Part shown: positions 1 to 8,562 of the stretch, piece after piece
Layout of the letters: every line of letters starts with the position of its first letter
Numbering within the stretch: position 1 is the stretch's first letter
Assembly (NCBI RefSeq): GCF_006516955.1
Contig: NZ_VHLG01000013.1
Coordinates: 1 to 64,000 of the forward strand
Direction of reading: 5' to 3'
Origin: Martelella alba
Lineage (GTDB): Bacteria; Pseudomonadota; Alphaproteobacteria; Rhizobiales; Rhizobiaceae
DNA length: 64,000 bases
Made by a program: the position numbers and the translations under genes
The notes under the pieces: generated by a model
Told to the model about the DNA's origin: nothing
Database searches by the model: none
What the model saw: the letters and a program-made list of their open reading frames with translations, nothing else

Positions 1-226
1 GCTTATAGACCTACCTAACCAATACCGTCAACGCATATTCCAAACTTTTTCCTAAAAATCGAATAACGCATTGGTTTTAAATCTTATTTTTCAGTTTTAC
101 GATCGATGCGCAGTCACCGGATCAAAGCGGTCTTGCGGTTTGCACACACCGGCAGCAAACATGTGATCTGCATTAATATTAGGCAAAAACTGCCGACAAA
201 TCCGACGCGCTCTCGTTGATATGCAT
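1..226. other. Intergenic stretch at window edge, no gene seen
   Basis: The left edge is AT-rich for about 110 bases and then returns to the GC-rich composition of the rest of the window. No reading frame with a plausible start, no tRNA-like fold and no repeat was recognised. It lies downstream of the leftward alpha/beta hydrolase gene, so it probably holds the end of that transcript. Confidence 0.4.
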
Positions 227-1084
227 TCAGCAGAGGGCTTCAAGACGACTGATCTGTTGTCTGATCTCGCCGATAGCCTGAGGCTGTGACAGCGAGGGCG
301 CGTGGCCGCAATCGGCAAATGCGGTGACCGCCGGTTTCGGGCCTTGCGCTTTCATTCTTTCGACGATTGCCTCGGTCAGAAGATCGGATTGCGTTCCCCA
401 GATCAGATGGGTCGGCAGTGTGATGCGTTGATAGCGATCCCAGCTCGCCAATTCGCTGGCTGATGCGGTGAACTGTACCACGATCTCAGGGTCATAATGC
501 GTGGTCAGCCTGCCATCGCCACGCCTGCGCAGTGAGGTGCGGGTCATACGCGTCCAGAACGGCGCCGGAGCCGGCCCGAAGGGCAGATAGGCGGTGCGGA
601 ACCAGTTTTCGGCCTCGTGCAGATAGGCGAAGACCGGCGCGCTGCCGGCATAGGCGATGATGCGATCGACCGCCGGCTGCGGCAGTTCCGGGCCGATGTC
701 GTTGACCACCAGAAAGGACAGCCGCGCGGCAGAGGCACCGGAGGCGATGCGCATGCCGATCAGCCCGCCCATGGATGTGCCAAGCCAGCCGGCACGGGCG
801 ATCTGATAGTGATCCAGCAGGCCGATGGCCAGATTGGCGTAGGATTTCAGCGAATAGTCGGTCTGCGGCGTCTGCGCCCAGCTGGACAGACCACGCCCGA
901 TCGTATCCGGGCAGAGAACGAAATGGTCCTGCGAAAGTGCTGCCGCCAGTTCGTCGAAGTCGCGGCCGGTGCGGGCGAGGCCATGCCAGAGCACGATCGC
1001 TGGCGCATCCCGTGCGCCCCATTCGGTGACATGGAGCTCATGGCGGCCGACGGGCACAAAGGTAAAACGCGGTTGCTGTGTCAT
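227..1084 (-). CDS. Alpha/beta hydrolase
   Basis: A 285-residue alpha/beta-hydrolase-fold protein, predicted cytoplasmic. The catalytic triad is readable: nucleophile Ser104 in GTSMGG, Asp234 in WGTQSDLL and His261 in DCGHAPSL; HG at residues 34-35 is the usual oxyanion-hole segment. The frame is open further upstream, but homology begins at MTQQPRF, whose ATG overlaps the stop of the LivM gene (ATGA), so that start was chosen. It is the last gene of the Liv-type transporter operon, which suggests it cleaves an ester or lactone brought in by that importer. Relatives include 3-oxoadipate enol-lactonase-like and general esterase enzymes; the substrate cannot be read from sequence. Confidence 0.85.
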   Translation of the reverse strand: MTQQPRFTFVPVGRHELHVTEWGARDAPAIVLWHGLARTGRDFDELAAALSQDHFVLCPDTIGRGLSSWAQTPQTDYSLKSYANLAIGLLDHYQIARAGWLGTSMGGLIGMRIASGASAARLSFLVVNDIGPELPQPAVDRIIAYAGSAPVFAYLHEAENWFRTAYLPFGPAPAPFWTRMTRTSLRRRGDGRLTTHYDPEIVVQFTASASELASWDRYQRITLPTHLIWGTQSDLLTEAIVERMKAQGPKPAVTAFADCGHAPSLSQPQAIGEIRQQISRLEALC

Positions 1085-2151
1085 CGTTTTCCCTTTTCCA
1101 TCGCCGTTCCGGCAATACCCTTTGGAAAGAAATAAACCAGCAGAATGAAGATCAGACCGAGCCAGAGCAGCCAGCGGTCGGGGTTCATCAGGGCCGCCGC
1201 TGGCGGGACTGCAGAGAGTGCTGAGGCGGCCGCTTCCATGATGTCGCGCAGATAGAACTGGGCCACGACCAAGAGCGTCGCGCCGATTACCGCACCCCAC
1301 ATCGTCCCCATGCCGCCAATGACGACCATCAGCAGGATATCGACCATGATGGCGAAGGAGAGCGTGGTATCCGGCCCGGTATATTTGAGCCAGATGGCAT
1401 AGACCGAGCCGATCAGCGAGGCGGCAACGGCGGAGATCGTGAAGACGAAGGTGCGATAGGCGACGACCCGGTAACCGATGGCTTCGGCCCGGCCCTCATT
1501 CTCGCGGATCGCCTTCAGCACTGTGCCGAGCGGTGAAACCACGAGGCGCAGCATGGCGGCGAAGATGAGGCCGGAAAACAGGAAGACAAAGTAATAGGCC
1601 GCAAGCTTGCCATTGAGCTTCACGCCGAACAGGCTCACCACCTTGCCATGGGCATCGACGATCAGCTTGGTTGCTGGCTTGAACAGAGCCGGTGCAACAT
1701 AGGTGATGCCATCCTCACCGCCGGTAAACTGGGACATCTGTGAGGCAAGAACCAGCACCAGCGAACCGGCGGCGAGCGTGATCATGGCGAAGAAGATCGC
1801 CTTGACGCGTAAGCTCAGCAGACCGATGGCCGCAGCCACAATCATCGAAACAGCGAGCCCGGCCAAGGCGCCAAGCGCTACCTCGCCCCAGCCGGGGCCA
1901 GAATGCTTGAGTGCGATTGCCACCCCATAGGCACCGAAACCGAAGAACATGGTATGGGCGAAGGAGACGATGCCGGTATAGCCGATCAGGAGATCATAGC
2001 TTGCCACCAGCGCGATGAAGATCAGCACGCGGGCAGCGACTTCAATCGAGCGCACATCCTGAAACAGGAAAGGTGCGAAAAGCAGGACCGCCCAGATAAG
2101 GAGGGCCGCAGTTTTGACGCCAAGTGCGCCATAGGTGATCCGGTTCATCAT
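1081..2151 (-). CDS. livM: Branched-chain amino acid type ABC transporter permease, LivM family
   Basis: A 356-residue inner-membrane permease of the hydrophobic amino acid uptake (HAAT) family. It has about ten hydrophobic segments and the family motif region YDLLIGYTGIVSFAHTMFFG near the N-terminus. Two adjacent ATG codons (2151 and 2148) overlap the stop of livH, so the two permease genes are translationally coupled; a longer upstream frame lacks homology and was rejected. It pairs with LivH to form the channel energised by LivG and LivF. Substrates of this family range from leucine and urea to amides and aromatic acids, so the name denotes family only. Confidence 0.88.
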   Translation of the reverse strand: MMNRITYGALGVKTAALLIWAVLLFAPFLFQDVRSIEVAARVLIFIALVASYDLLIGYTGIVSFAHTMFFGFGAYGVAIALKHSGPGWGEVALGALAGLAVSMIVAAAIGLLSLRVKAIFFAMITLAAGSLVLVLASQMSQFTGGEDGITYVAPALFKPATKLIVDAHGKVVSLFGVKLNGKLAAYYFVFLFSGLIFAAMLRLVVSPLGTVLKAIRENEGRAEAIGYRVVAYRTFVFTISAVAASLIGSVYAIWLKYTGPDTTLSFAIMVDILLMVVIGGMGTMWGAVIGATLLVVAQFYLRDIMEAAASALSAVPPAAALMNPDRWLLWLGLIFILLVYFFPKGIAGTAMEKGKR

Positions 2152-3140
2152 TTGACGGCGGGCCTCAATCCGTTGGGGCGCCACAGCAGGATGGCGGTCA
2201 TCAGGATCATGTTGGATGCCAGCGCCATTTTCGGCGCCAGGAAGCCGACATAATTGGTGACGAGGCCCACAGTGATGGCACCGAGCAGCGTGCCGCCGAT
2301 GGAGCCGAGCCCGCCGATAATGACGACGATGAAGACGATGATCATCATCTGGCTGCCAAGAGCCGGTGTGATCAGCGACTGATAGCCGCCCCACATGGCG
2401 CCGCCGAGGGCTGCCAGTGCCGAGCCGACCATGAAGACGGCAATGAACAGCCGGTCGACGCGAAAGCCGAGCGTCTCGACCATTTCGCGGTTTTCGACAC
2501 CGGCGCGGATGAGCAGGCCGATGCGGGTATGGTTCAGCGCCATGTAGAGACCGACGAAGGCGATCAGCCCAAGCAGAAAGGCGAAGACGCGATAGATCTC
2601 GATCGACACATCGCCGATGATCCAGGCGCCTTCGAGAAAATGCGGTCTTGGAACGGTGATCGGCGTGCCGCCCCAGATCGCCAGGATGATCTGTTCCGAG
2701 ACGATCATCGCCCCCATGGTGATCAGGATCTGGCGCAGATGATCACGATAGACCGGCTTGATCACCACAGTTTCTAAGAACCAGCCCGCCGCCAGGCCGA
2801 AGGTAAGGGCCGCGACGAAGGCAAGCGCAAAGGCAAGGCCGGACAGAAACACACTGTCGGAACCGAGCCAGCCATTGAGCGCCGCCAGAACGCTTGCGGC
2901 AACGAAAGCGCCGAAGGAGATGAAGGCGGCGTGGCCGAAATTCAGCACATCCATCATGCCGAAGACCAGCGACAGGCCGGAGGCCATGAGGAATACCATC
3001 ATCCCCATGGCAAGCCCCGCAACCGTGAGCGTCGCCCAGGAGGATGGTTGGCCGATCAGCGCGAAGGCGATCACGGCCAGGATGACCGGCAGCAGATTGA
3101 CCCCGCCAGACCGTTCGAAGAATTTACGCAATTCAGACAT
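2148..3140 (-). CDS. livH: Branched-chain amino acid type ABC transporter permease, LivH family
   Basis: A 330-residue permease with many hydrophobic helices. It carries the LivH signature GLSLVFGMMDVLNFGHAAF at about residues 54-72 and a later G-rich helix pair. The ATG at 3140 is preceded by GAGGAAAA at good spacing. It is the partner of LivM, with which it overlaps, and lies 9 bases after livF. LivH and LivM form the heterodimeric membrane channel. No truncation or odd composition was seen. Confidence 0.88.
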   Translation of the reverse strand: MSELRKFFERSGGVNLLPVILAVIAFALIGQPSSWATLTVAGLAMGMMVFLMASGLSLVFGMMDVLNFGHAAFISFGAFVAASVLAALNGWLGSDSVFLSGLAFALAFVAALTFGLAAGWFLETVVIKPVYRDHLRQILITMGAMIVSEQIILAIWGGTPITVPRPHFLEGAWIIGDVSIEIYRVFAFLLGLIAFVGLYMALNHTRIGLLIRAGVENREMVETLGFRVDRLFIAVFMVGSALAALGGAMWGGYQSLITPALGSQMMIIVFIVVIIGGLGSIGGTLLGAITVGLVTNYVGFLAPKMALASNMILMTAILLWRPNGLRPAVK

Positions 3141-3149
3141 GGTTTTTCC

Positions 3150-3857
3150 TCAGGCAGACAGGCTCAAGAGCCGTTCCTGCAGATCCCGGTCGGCGGCAAA
3201 ATCGGTCATCGTGCCCTGATGGACGACCTGTCCGTCCTCGATCACGGCGACGTTCTTGCCGAGCCGGCGAGCGAAGTGGAAATTTTGCTCGACCAGCAGG
3301 ATCGGCGTTGTCGTGGCAACCTCGGCAAAGGCATCGGCCATGGCGTCGATGATCGCCGGAGCCAGTCCCTTGGTCGGCTCGTCGATCAGGATCAGCGCGC
3401 GCGGCTCGATAATGGCGCGGGCCACAGCCAGCATCTGCTTCTGGCCGCCGGAAAGCGCGCGCGCCGGGCTGGTCCAGAATTTTTCGATCGCCGGGAAGAG
3501 TGCGAAGATACGGGCAAGACGGGTGTCATCCGGCACGCCCGTTGCCGTTGCCAGCACCAGATTCTCCGCCACGGTGAGACCGCCGAAAATGCCCATATCC
3601 TCGGGCACATAGGCGATGCCGAGTCGGGCGATATCGGCTGTGTGCAGCCCGGTTATATCGGTCCCGCGAAACAGGATCGAGCCGGGCGACGGCTGCCACA
3701 GGCCCATGATCGAGCGCAGTGTCGTGGTCTTGCCGGCACCATTGCGGCCCAGCAAAACGAACACGCCCTCCTCCGGCACGGCAAAGGAGACATCATGCAG
3801 CACCTTATACTGGCCGATATCGGTCTTCATATGCTGGATGGTCAGAAGCGCGCTCAT
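3150..3857 (-). CDS. livF: Branched-chain amino acid type ABC transporter ATP-binding protein, LivF family
   Basis: A 235-residue ATPase with Walker A GRNGAGKTT, signature LSGGQKQML and Walker B LILIDEPTKGL, followed by the H-loop region LLVEQN. The length and the KGLAP sequence after Walker B are typical of LivF. Its ATG overlaps the livG stop (ATGA). It acts with LivG at the cytoplasmic face of LivHM to drive uptake. Confidence 0.9.
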   Translation of the reverse strand: MSALLTIQHMKTDIGQYKVLHDVSFAVPEEGVFVLLGRNGAGKTTTLRSIMGLWQPSPGSILFRGTDITGLHTADIARLGIAYVPEDMGIFGGLTVAENLVLATATGVPDDTRLARIFALFPAIEKFWTSPARALSGGQKQMLAVARAIIEPRALILIDEPTKGLAPAIIDAMADAFAEVATTTPILLVEQNFHFARRLGKNVAVIEDGQVVHQGTMTDFAADRDLQERLLSLSA

Positions 3858-4621
3858 GCCGCCGCCTCCCCGGATTTGCCGAGATAGACATCGCGGACGA
3901 TCTGGCTGGCCATCATCTCGGCTGGCGGGCCATCGGCCAGAAGCGCGCCGTTATGCAGAACGATGATGCGGTCGGCAAGCGCGCGCACCACCTCCATCTT
4001 GTGCTCCACCAGCAGCACGGTCTTGGAATGGTCATGCTTGATCTCGGCAATCAGATCGAGCACATCCGGCGCATGGTCGAGCGACATGCCGGCAGTCGGT
4101 TCATCAAACATGTAGATATCCGGTTCCATGGCCATCAACAACGCCACTTCGAGCTTGCGCTGATCGCCATGCGGCAGCGATGCGGCGGACTTGTAGGCGG
4201 CTGCAGTCAGCCGTACGGCTTCGAGGTAGCGCTCGGCCCGTGCATTGATGTCGCGGAAGGAGCCAACGCTTCTGAACATATGCCAGCCGGCGCCTTCGCG
4301 GGCCTGCACGGCGAGGCGGATATTTTCCAGCACCGGCAGTGCCGGAAACAGGTTGGTGAGCTGAAAGGCGCGACCGACACCGTGGCGCGCACGCGCCGAG
4401 GGTGACAGCCGGGTGATATCGGCGCCGTCCTTCATCACCCGGCCCGACGTCGCTTTCAGCTGGCCGGAAATCAGGTTGAAGAAGGTGGTTTTGCCGGCGC
4501 CGTTGGGCCCGACGATCACGGTCAGCTCGCCGGGCCTGAAAGCGCAGCTTACCTGGTCGACGGCCACATGGCCGCCGAACCGGATCGTCAGGTCCTCGGT
4601 AACAAGAGAAGGATGTATCAC
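3854..4621 (-). CDS. livG: Branched-chain amino acid type ABC transporter ATP-binding protein, LivG family
   Basis: A 255-residue ATPase with Walker A GPNGAGKTTFF, Walker B DIYMFDEPTAGM and H-loop LLVEHKMEVV. The signature is LPHGDQRKLE rather than LSGGQ; LivG proteins usually carry a divergent signature of the LxxGxQR type, so this is not read as inactivation. The first usable start is GTG at 4621, since there is no ATG before the conserved N-terminus. It begins 10 bases after the substrate-binding-protein gene. Confidence 0.88.
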   Translation of the reverse strand: MIHPSLVTEDLTIRFGGHVAVDQVSCAFRPGELTVIVGPNGAGKTTFFNLISGQLKATSGRVMKDGADITRLSPSARARHGVGRAFQLTNLFPALPVLENIRLAVQAREGAGWHMFRSVGSFRDINARAERYLEAVRLTAAAYKSAASLPHGDQRKLEVALLMAMEPDIYMFDEPTAGMSLDHAPDVLDLIAEIKHDHSKTVLLVEHKMEVVRALADRIIVLHNGALLADGPPAEMMASQIVRDVYLGKSGEAAA

Positions 4622-4631
4622 GAAACTACCG

Positions 4632-5834
4632 TCATTCCTGGTTGTTGCGGCCGATCGGGATATTCATCTCGTCGGGCTGAATGATGCGGACAAGCTCGGG
4701 AATTGCCCAGTCGACATTCGGATCAACCTTGATCTTGAAATGGATCATCGACTGCATGGCCTGATGGTCTTCCGGACGGAAGGTCATTTCGCCCTTGGGC
4801 GTATCAAAGCTCATGCCTTCCATGGCCGTGATCAGACCTTCGGTATCAAGCGTTTTGGCCGTTTCGATCGCCTTGACCACGGCAAGCGCCGCCGCCATGC
4901 CGCCAGCGGTGAAGAAATCCGGCGGCGTGCCGTAGCGCGCCTCATGGGTCTTCACCAGCCAGTCATTGATCGGGTTGTCGTAGTCCTCGTAATAGTAATA
5001 GACCGCACCTTCCATGCCGGGCACGCGCTTATAGGTCGGCAGCACCGAGAGAATATTACCGGTGGTCGACAGTTCGATGCCATAGCGGTCCGGCTCCATG
5101 GCGAGGATCTTGCCCATCGGGTCACCGCCGCCGGCGACATAGACGAGAATGACCTTGCGGCCCGGCTTGTCTTTCAGCGCGTTGAACATGCGCTCGGTCG
5201 CGGCGGTGAAATCGGTGGTGCCCTGCGGCACATATTCCTCGTCCACCACCGTGGCGCCGGAGCCATCAAGCGCGGTCTTGAAGGCGGTGATGCCATCACG
5301 GCCGAAGGCATAATCTTCTGCAAGCGTTGCGACATAAAGGTTTTCATCCGGCTTCAGCGCCAGCGCCTGGGCCTGCATGTCCATGGACGAATTGCGCGAG
5401 GTCTTGAAGATATAGCGGTTGCTGTCGGGCCCGGTCAGGCTGTCGGCCACGGCCGGCTCGACGATCAGCAGCTTTTCATATTCTTCGGCGACCGGCAGCA
5501 TGGCAGCCGTGACACCGGATGATGTCGCCCCGACGGCCAGCAGAACATCGTCATCACCATAGGCTTCCGCCAGCACCGCACGGGCAACATCCGGCTTGAA
5601 CTGCGTATCCTTGTGGATGATCTCGATCGGGTGGCCATTGATTTCATTGGTGCCGTTGGTGGCATATTCCAGCCCGAGCTCGAAACCGGTCTCGCTCTGC
5701 TTGGAAAAGGTCTCGAACGTGCTGCCGGAAAGGCCGTGCACCAGGGCGATCTTGATCGGATCACCGGCATGGGCGCCCGTTGCCAGAGCCACGCCAAGAA
5801 CAAGCGGCCCGAAGAGCCGCGACAGATTGGTCAT
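4632..5834 (-). CDS. Branched-chain amino acid type ABC transporter substrate-binding protein
   Basis: A 400-residue periplasmic binding protein of the leucine-binding (Peripla_BP_6) class. The N-terminus MTNLSRLFGPLVLGVALATG followed by AHA|GDP is a clear Sec signal peptide. The body shows the family pattern KIALVHGLSG, VLLAVGATSSGVT and KTSRNSSMDMQA. An open frame continues upstream, but the strong ribosome site GGAGGAG at 5841-5847 sits just before ATG 5834, which fixes the start. It is the first gene of the leftward operon livK-G-F-H-M-hydrolase. The ligand is unknown; in this family it can be an amino acid, amide, urea or aromatic acid. Confidence 0.88.
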   Translation of the reverse strand: MTNLSRLFGPLVLGVALATGAHAGDPIKIALVHGLSGSTFETFSKQSETGFELGLEYATNGTNEINGHPIEIIHKDTQFKPDVARAVLAEAYGDDDVLLAVGATSSGVTAAMLPVAEEYEKLLIVEPAVADSLTGPDSNRYIFKTSRNSSMDMQAQALALKPDENLYVATLAEDYAFGRDGITAFKTALDGSGATVVDEEYVPQGTTDFTAATERMFNALKDKPGRKVILVYVAGGGDPMGKILAMEPDRYGIELSTTGNILSVLPTYKRVPGMEGAVYYYYEDYDNPINDWLVKTHEARYGTPPDFFTAGGMAAALAVVKAIETAKTLDTEGLITAMEGMSFDTPKGEMTFRPEDHQAMQSMIHFKIKVDPNVDWAIPELVRIIQPDEMNIPIGRNNQE

Positions 5835-5851
5835 GATTGTCTCCTCCATGA

Positions 5852-5886
5852 AGGGCAAGCACGACAGTTGTCGGCACGCTTGCCCT
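5852..5886. promoter_or_regulatory. Nested inverted repeat between the Liv operon and a divergent LuxR-type gene
   Basis: AGGGCAAGC (5852-5860) is the exact reverse complement of GCTTGCCCT (5878-5886). Inside lies a second dyad, CGACA (5862-5866) and TGTCG (5869-5873), slightly off-centre. It sits in the 78-base gap between the start of the binding-protein gene and the start of the divergent PAS-LuxR gene. It may be that regulator's operator or a leader hairpin. Confidence 0.5.
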
Positions 5887-5912
5887 GACATATCCTCCGT
5901 CGGGAAGACTAC

Positions 5913-6536
5913 ATGAGACCGGCGGGCTTGGGGAATATTGTGAGAATACGTATTGAGGACGCCTTTAGCGATGGCGACTTTGCCGAACTTGCCTTTACCT
6001 ATGCGCCGGTCGGTCTTGTCGTTACCGAAAACCGGGTGATCCGCGATTGCAATCTGACCTTTGCCCGCATGTTCGGCTATGAGCGCGATGCCCTGAGGGA
6101 ACAGACTTTCTCCCTGCTCTATCCATCCGAAGCCGAATTCGTGAATATCCGCGATCGCGGCGTCGAACAGCTGAAACAGGGCAACAGCTACTGGGATGAG
6201 CGGATCATGGCGAAAAAGGACGGCACGCTGTTCTGGTGCCGGGTACGCGGCCATTCCTTCACTCCCGACGAACCGTTGCAGCGCGCGGTCTGGAGCTTTG
6301 CCGACCTCTCCATCTCCCGCCCCTATCACGCGCTGACCCGGCGCGAGCGTGAGATCGTTTCATTGCTGTCGGAGGGGCTGACCAGCAAGGAGATCGCCCA
6401 GAAGATCGAGCTGTCCCACCGCACGGTCGAGGTCTATCGCGCCAGGATGTTAAAGAAATTCGGCGTTGCCAATACCAGCGCCCTGCTGCAGGCACTGGGC
6501 GATGCCGAAGCTGCCCATATCGTCGAGCGGCGCTGA
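5913..6536 (+). CDS. PAS domain plus LuxR-type helix-turn-helix transcriptional regulator
   Basis: A 207-residue protein. Residues about 25-130 form a PAS domain (APVGLVVTENRVIRDCN, MFGYERDAL, WDERIMAKKDG). Residues about 140-200 form a GerE/LuxR-type DNA-binding domain (LTRREREIVSLLSEGLTSKE followed by HRTVEVYR). There is no receiver domain or histidine kinase, so the PAS domain probably senses a small ligand itself. It is divergent from the Liv operon, with GGGAAG before its ATG. It is a paralogue of the gene that meets it tail to tail; both keep RDCN, FGYER and FWCRVRG. It likely controls the Liv operon. Confidence 0.85.
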   Translation: MRPAGLGNIVRIRIEDAFSDGDFAELAFTYAPVGLVVTENRVIRDCNLTFARMFGYERDALREQTFSLLYPSEAEFVNIRDRGVEQLKQGNSYWDERIMAKKDGTLFWCRVRGHSFTPDEPLQRAVWSFADLSISRPYHALTRREREIVSLLSEGLTSKEIAQKIELSHRTVEVYRARMLKKFGVANTSALLQALGDAEAAHIVERR

Positions 6537-6543
6537 AACAGGC

Positions 6544-7107
6544 CTACTGCTCGCTGTTGAGGAACCATGTCAAAAGCTCGGCGCTGTTGGCAAGGCCGAG
6601 CGCGCGGGTCAGCCGCAGCCGGTGCGCCTCGACGGTGCGAGCCGAAAGACCGATTTCGGCTGCGATTACCGCATTGGTCTTGCCCTGCGAGACCAATGTG
6701 AGGATCTGCCGCTGCCGTCCCGTCAGCTTCATCGTGGCACCTGTCACCGGTCGGGTCATCGGTTCGAAACAGTAGAGCGCTGCGGCAAAGGGATCCGTGA
6801 GATCATAGGAGCGGCCACGCACCCGGCACCAGAAGCGCCGGCCCGAACTGTCGGCCATGATCCGCTCGTCATAATAGACAGCATGTTCCGGCAGGTTCAC
6901 CCGCCACATCTCGCCGGTGCGGACAAAATCCTCCAGCCCCGGATAGAGACGCGAGAAGCTGCGGTCGATCAGGCTTTCGCGCTCATAGCCGAAAACGGCG
7001 GCAAATTCTGCATTGCAATCGCGGATGATGCGGTGCGTGGCATAGACCATGGGCACCGGGATATCGGCGAGCGGAAAGCGAAACGGGGCGGTTTGCGGTG
7101 TGGCCAT
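6544..7107 (-). CDS. PAS domain plus LuxR-type helix-turn-helix transcriptional regulator (second copy)
   Basis: A 187-residue protein with the same layout as its neighbour: PAS domain at about residues 12-115 (VYATHRIIRDCNAEFAAVFG, YDERIMADSSGRRFWCRVRG) and LuxR HTH at about 122-182 (LTGRQRQILTLVSQGKTNAV, RTVEAHRLR). The stop codons of the two genes are only 7 bases apart, in convergent orientation. It is divergent from the CoA-transferase operon, its most probable target. The paralogues are clearly related but far from identical, so this is an old duplication or two related acquisitions, not a recent copy. Confidence 0.85.
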   Translation of the reverse strand: MATPQTAPFRFPLADIPVPMVYATHRIIRDCNAEFAAVFGYERESLIDRSFSRLYPGLEDFVRTGEMWRVNLPEHAVYYDERIMADSSGRRFWCRVRGRSYDLTDPFAAALYCFEPMTRPVTGATMKLTGRQRQILTLVSQGKTNAVIAAEIGLSARTVEAHRLRLTRALGLANSAELLTWFLNSEQ

Positions 7108-7189
7108 ATAGTAGAAATACGACTAACGCCTGACAAATATCAAGCCTATTTTAGTCTTCAGGAACGGTTTGAAACCGGGAGGAGACATC

Positions 7190-7903
7190 ATGAAAAAGCA
7201 ATTTTCGTCTGCGGCGGAAGCGCTGGCCGGCGAGATCAGGGACGGCATGGTGATCATGTCGGGCGGCTTCGGCCTGTGCGGTATCCCCGAAGCACTGATC
7301 GAGGCCGTGGAGGCCTCGGGCGCTCGGGACCTGACGGTGATTTCCAATAATGCCGGCGTTGACGGGATCGGCCTTGGCCGGTTGCTGGCAACAAGGCAGA
7401 TCCGTAAAATGATTTCCTCCTATGTCGGCGAGAACAAGCTGTTCGCCGAACAGTTTCTCTCCGGCGCGCTGGAGCTGGAATTCAACCCGCAGGGCACGCT
7501 GGCCGAGCGCATCCGCGCCGGTGGTGCCGGTATTCCGGCCTTCTTCACCAAAACCGGCGTCGGCACCATGATCGCCGAGGGCAAGGAGGTCCGGACCTTT
7601 GACGGCGAGGACTATCTGATGGAGCGCTCGCTGTTCGCCGATATCGCTCTGGTCCATGCCTATAAGGGCGACAGCGAAGGCAATCTTGTCTACCGCAAGA
7701 CCGCGCGCAATTTCAATCCGATGATGGCAACGGCGGCGAGACTGACAGTGGCGGAAGTCGAGCATCTGGTGCCAGCCGGTGCCATCGACCCCGACCATAT
7801 CCACACGCCCGGCATTTTCGTCTCGCGTATCGTCGAGGTGCAAAACCCGAAAAAGCATATCGAGCAGCGCACCACCCGCAGCCGCACCGAGGAGGTAGTC
7901 TGA
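7190..7903 (+). CDS. 3-oxoacid CoA-transferase subunit A
   Basis: A 237-residue alpha subunit of a family I CoA-transferase (succinyl-CoA:3-ketoacid CoA-transferase, acetoacetate or 3-oxoadipate type). The sequence shows [19 protein letters not shown], the VISNNAG segment and the [15 protein letters not shown] loop. ATG 7190 follows GGGAGGAG; an earlier TTG in frame was rejected. Its stop overlaps the ATG of the B subunit (TGATG). Together they move CoA from succinyl-CoA to a 3-oxoacid so that the downstream thiolase can split it. The acid cannot be settled from sequence. Confidence 0.9.
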   Translation: MKKQFSSAAEALAGEIRDGMVIMSGGFGLCGIPEALIEAVEASGARDLTVISNNAGVDGIGLGRLLATRQIRKMISSYVGENKLFAEQFLSGALELEFNPQGTLAERIRAGGAGIPAFFTKTGVGTMIAEGKEVRTFDGEDYLMERSLFADIALVHAYKGDSEGNLVYRKTARNFNPMMATAARLTVAEVEHLVPAGAIDPDHIHTPGIFVSRIVEVQNPKKHIEQRTTRSRTEEVV

Positions 7904-8562
7904 TGGCCTGGACACGTGAACAGATGGCGGCCCGCGCGGCGCGTGAACTGCAGGATGGCTTCTATGTCAATCTCGGCATCGGCATTCCGACGCTGGTGGC
8001 CAATTACATCCCCGATGGCATGGACGTGCGCCTGCAGAGCGAAAACGGCATGATGGCCATGGGCCCCTTCCCCATCGAGGGCGAGGAAGACGCCGACCTG
8101 ATCAATGCCGGCAAGCAGACGGTGACGGCGTTGCCGGAGACCAGCTATTTCTCCAGCGCCGACAGTTTTGCCATGATCCGCGGCGGCCATATCGACCTGT
8201 CGATCCTCGGTGCCATGCAGGTGGCAGAAAATGGCGACCTCGCCAACTGGATGATCCCCGGCAAGATGGTCAAGGGCATGGGCGGAGCGATGGATCTCGT
8301 CGCCGGTGTCAAGCGTGTCGTCGTCGTCATGGAGCATGAGGCCAAGGGCAAATCGAAACTGCTGAAACAGTGCGATCTGCCCTTGACCGGCAGCCGCGTC
8401 ACCGACCTCATCATCACCGATCTGGGTGTTTTCACCGTCGCCCGCCATGGACCGGCAAAGCTGACGCTGATTGAGCTGGCCGATGGGGTGAGCCTTGATG
8501 ACATCAGGGCGAAGACCGAAGCCGATTTCGATATCGCGCTCACGGCGGGAGAACTGGCATGA
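7903..8562 (+). CDS. 3-oxoacid CoA-transferase subunit B
   Basis: A 219-residue beta subunit. The catalytic glutamate is Glu47 in the family motif [10 protein letters not shown]; the upstream glycine-rich segment [13 protein letters not shown] and the later [15 protein letters not shown] match the family. In this family the glutamate forms the covalent CoA thioester intermediate. It is encoded between, and overlapping, the A subunit and the thiolase gene (ATGA), so the three are translated as a unit. Confidence 0.92.
   Translation: MAWTREQMAARAARELQDGFYVNLGIGIPTLVANYIPDGMDVRLQSENGMMAMGPFPIEGEEDADLINAGKQTVTALPETSYFSSADSFAMIRGGHIDLSILGAMQVAENGDLANWMIPGKMVKGMGGAMDLVAGVKRVVVVMEHEAKGKSKLLKQCDLPLTGSRVTDLIITDLGVFTVARHGPAKLTLIELADGVSLDDIRAKTEADFDIALTAGELA

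Noticed and set aside
2931-3887. A 318-codon plus-strand frame opposite livH and livF
   Set aside because: Antisense shadow of conserved transporter genes; no ribosome site.
4170-4210. LivG as inactive because its signature is LPHGDQ instead of LSGGQ
   Set aside because: LivG proteins normally have a divergent signature; Walker A, Walker B and the H-loop are intact.
4413-5522. A 369-codon plus-strand frame opposite the Liv binding-protein gene
   Set aside because: Antisense shadow; the minus-strand protein has a signal peptide and family motifs.
5835-6329. N-terminal extension of the Liv binding protein upstream of 5834
   Set aside because: It would overlap the divergent regulator, and a strong ribosome site plus signal peptide fix the start at 5834.
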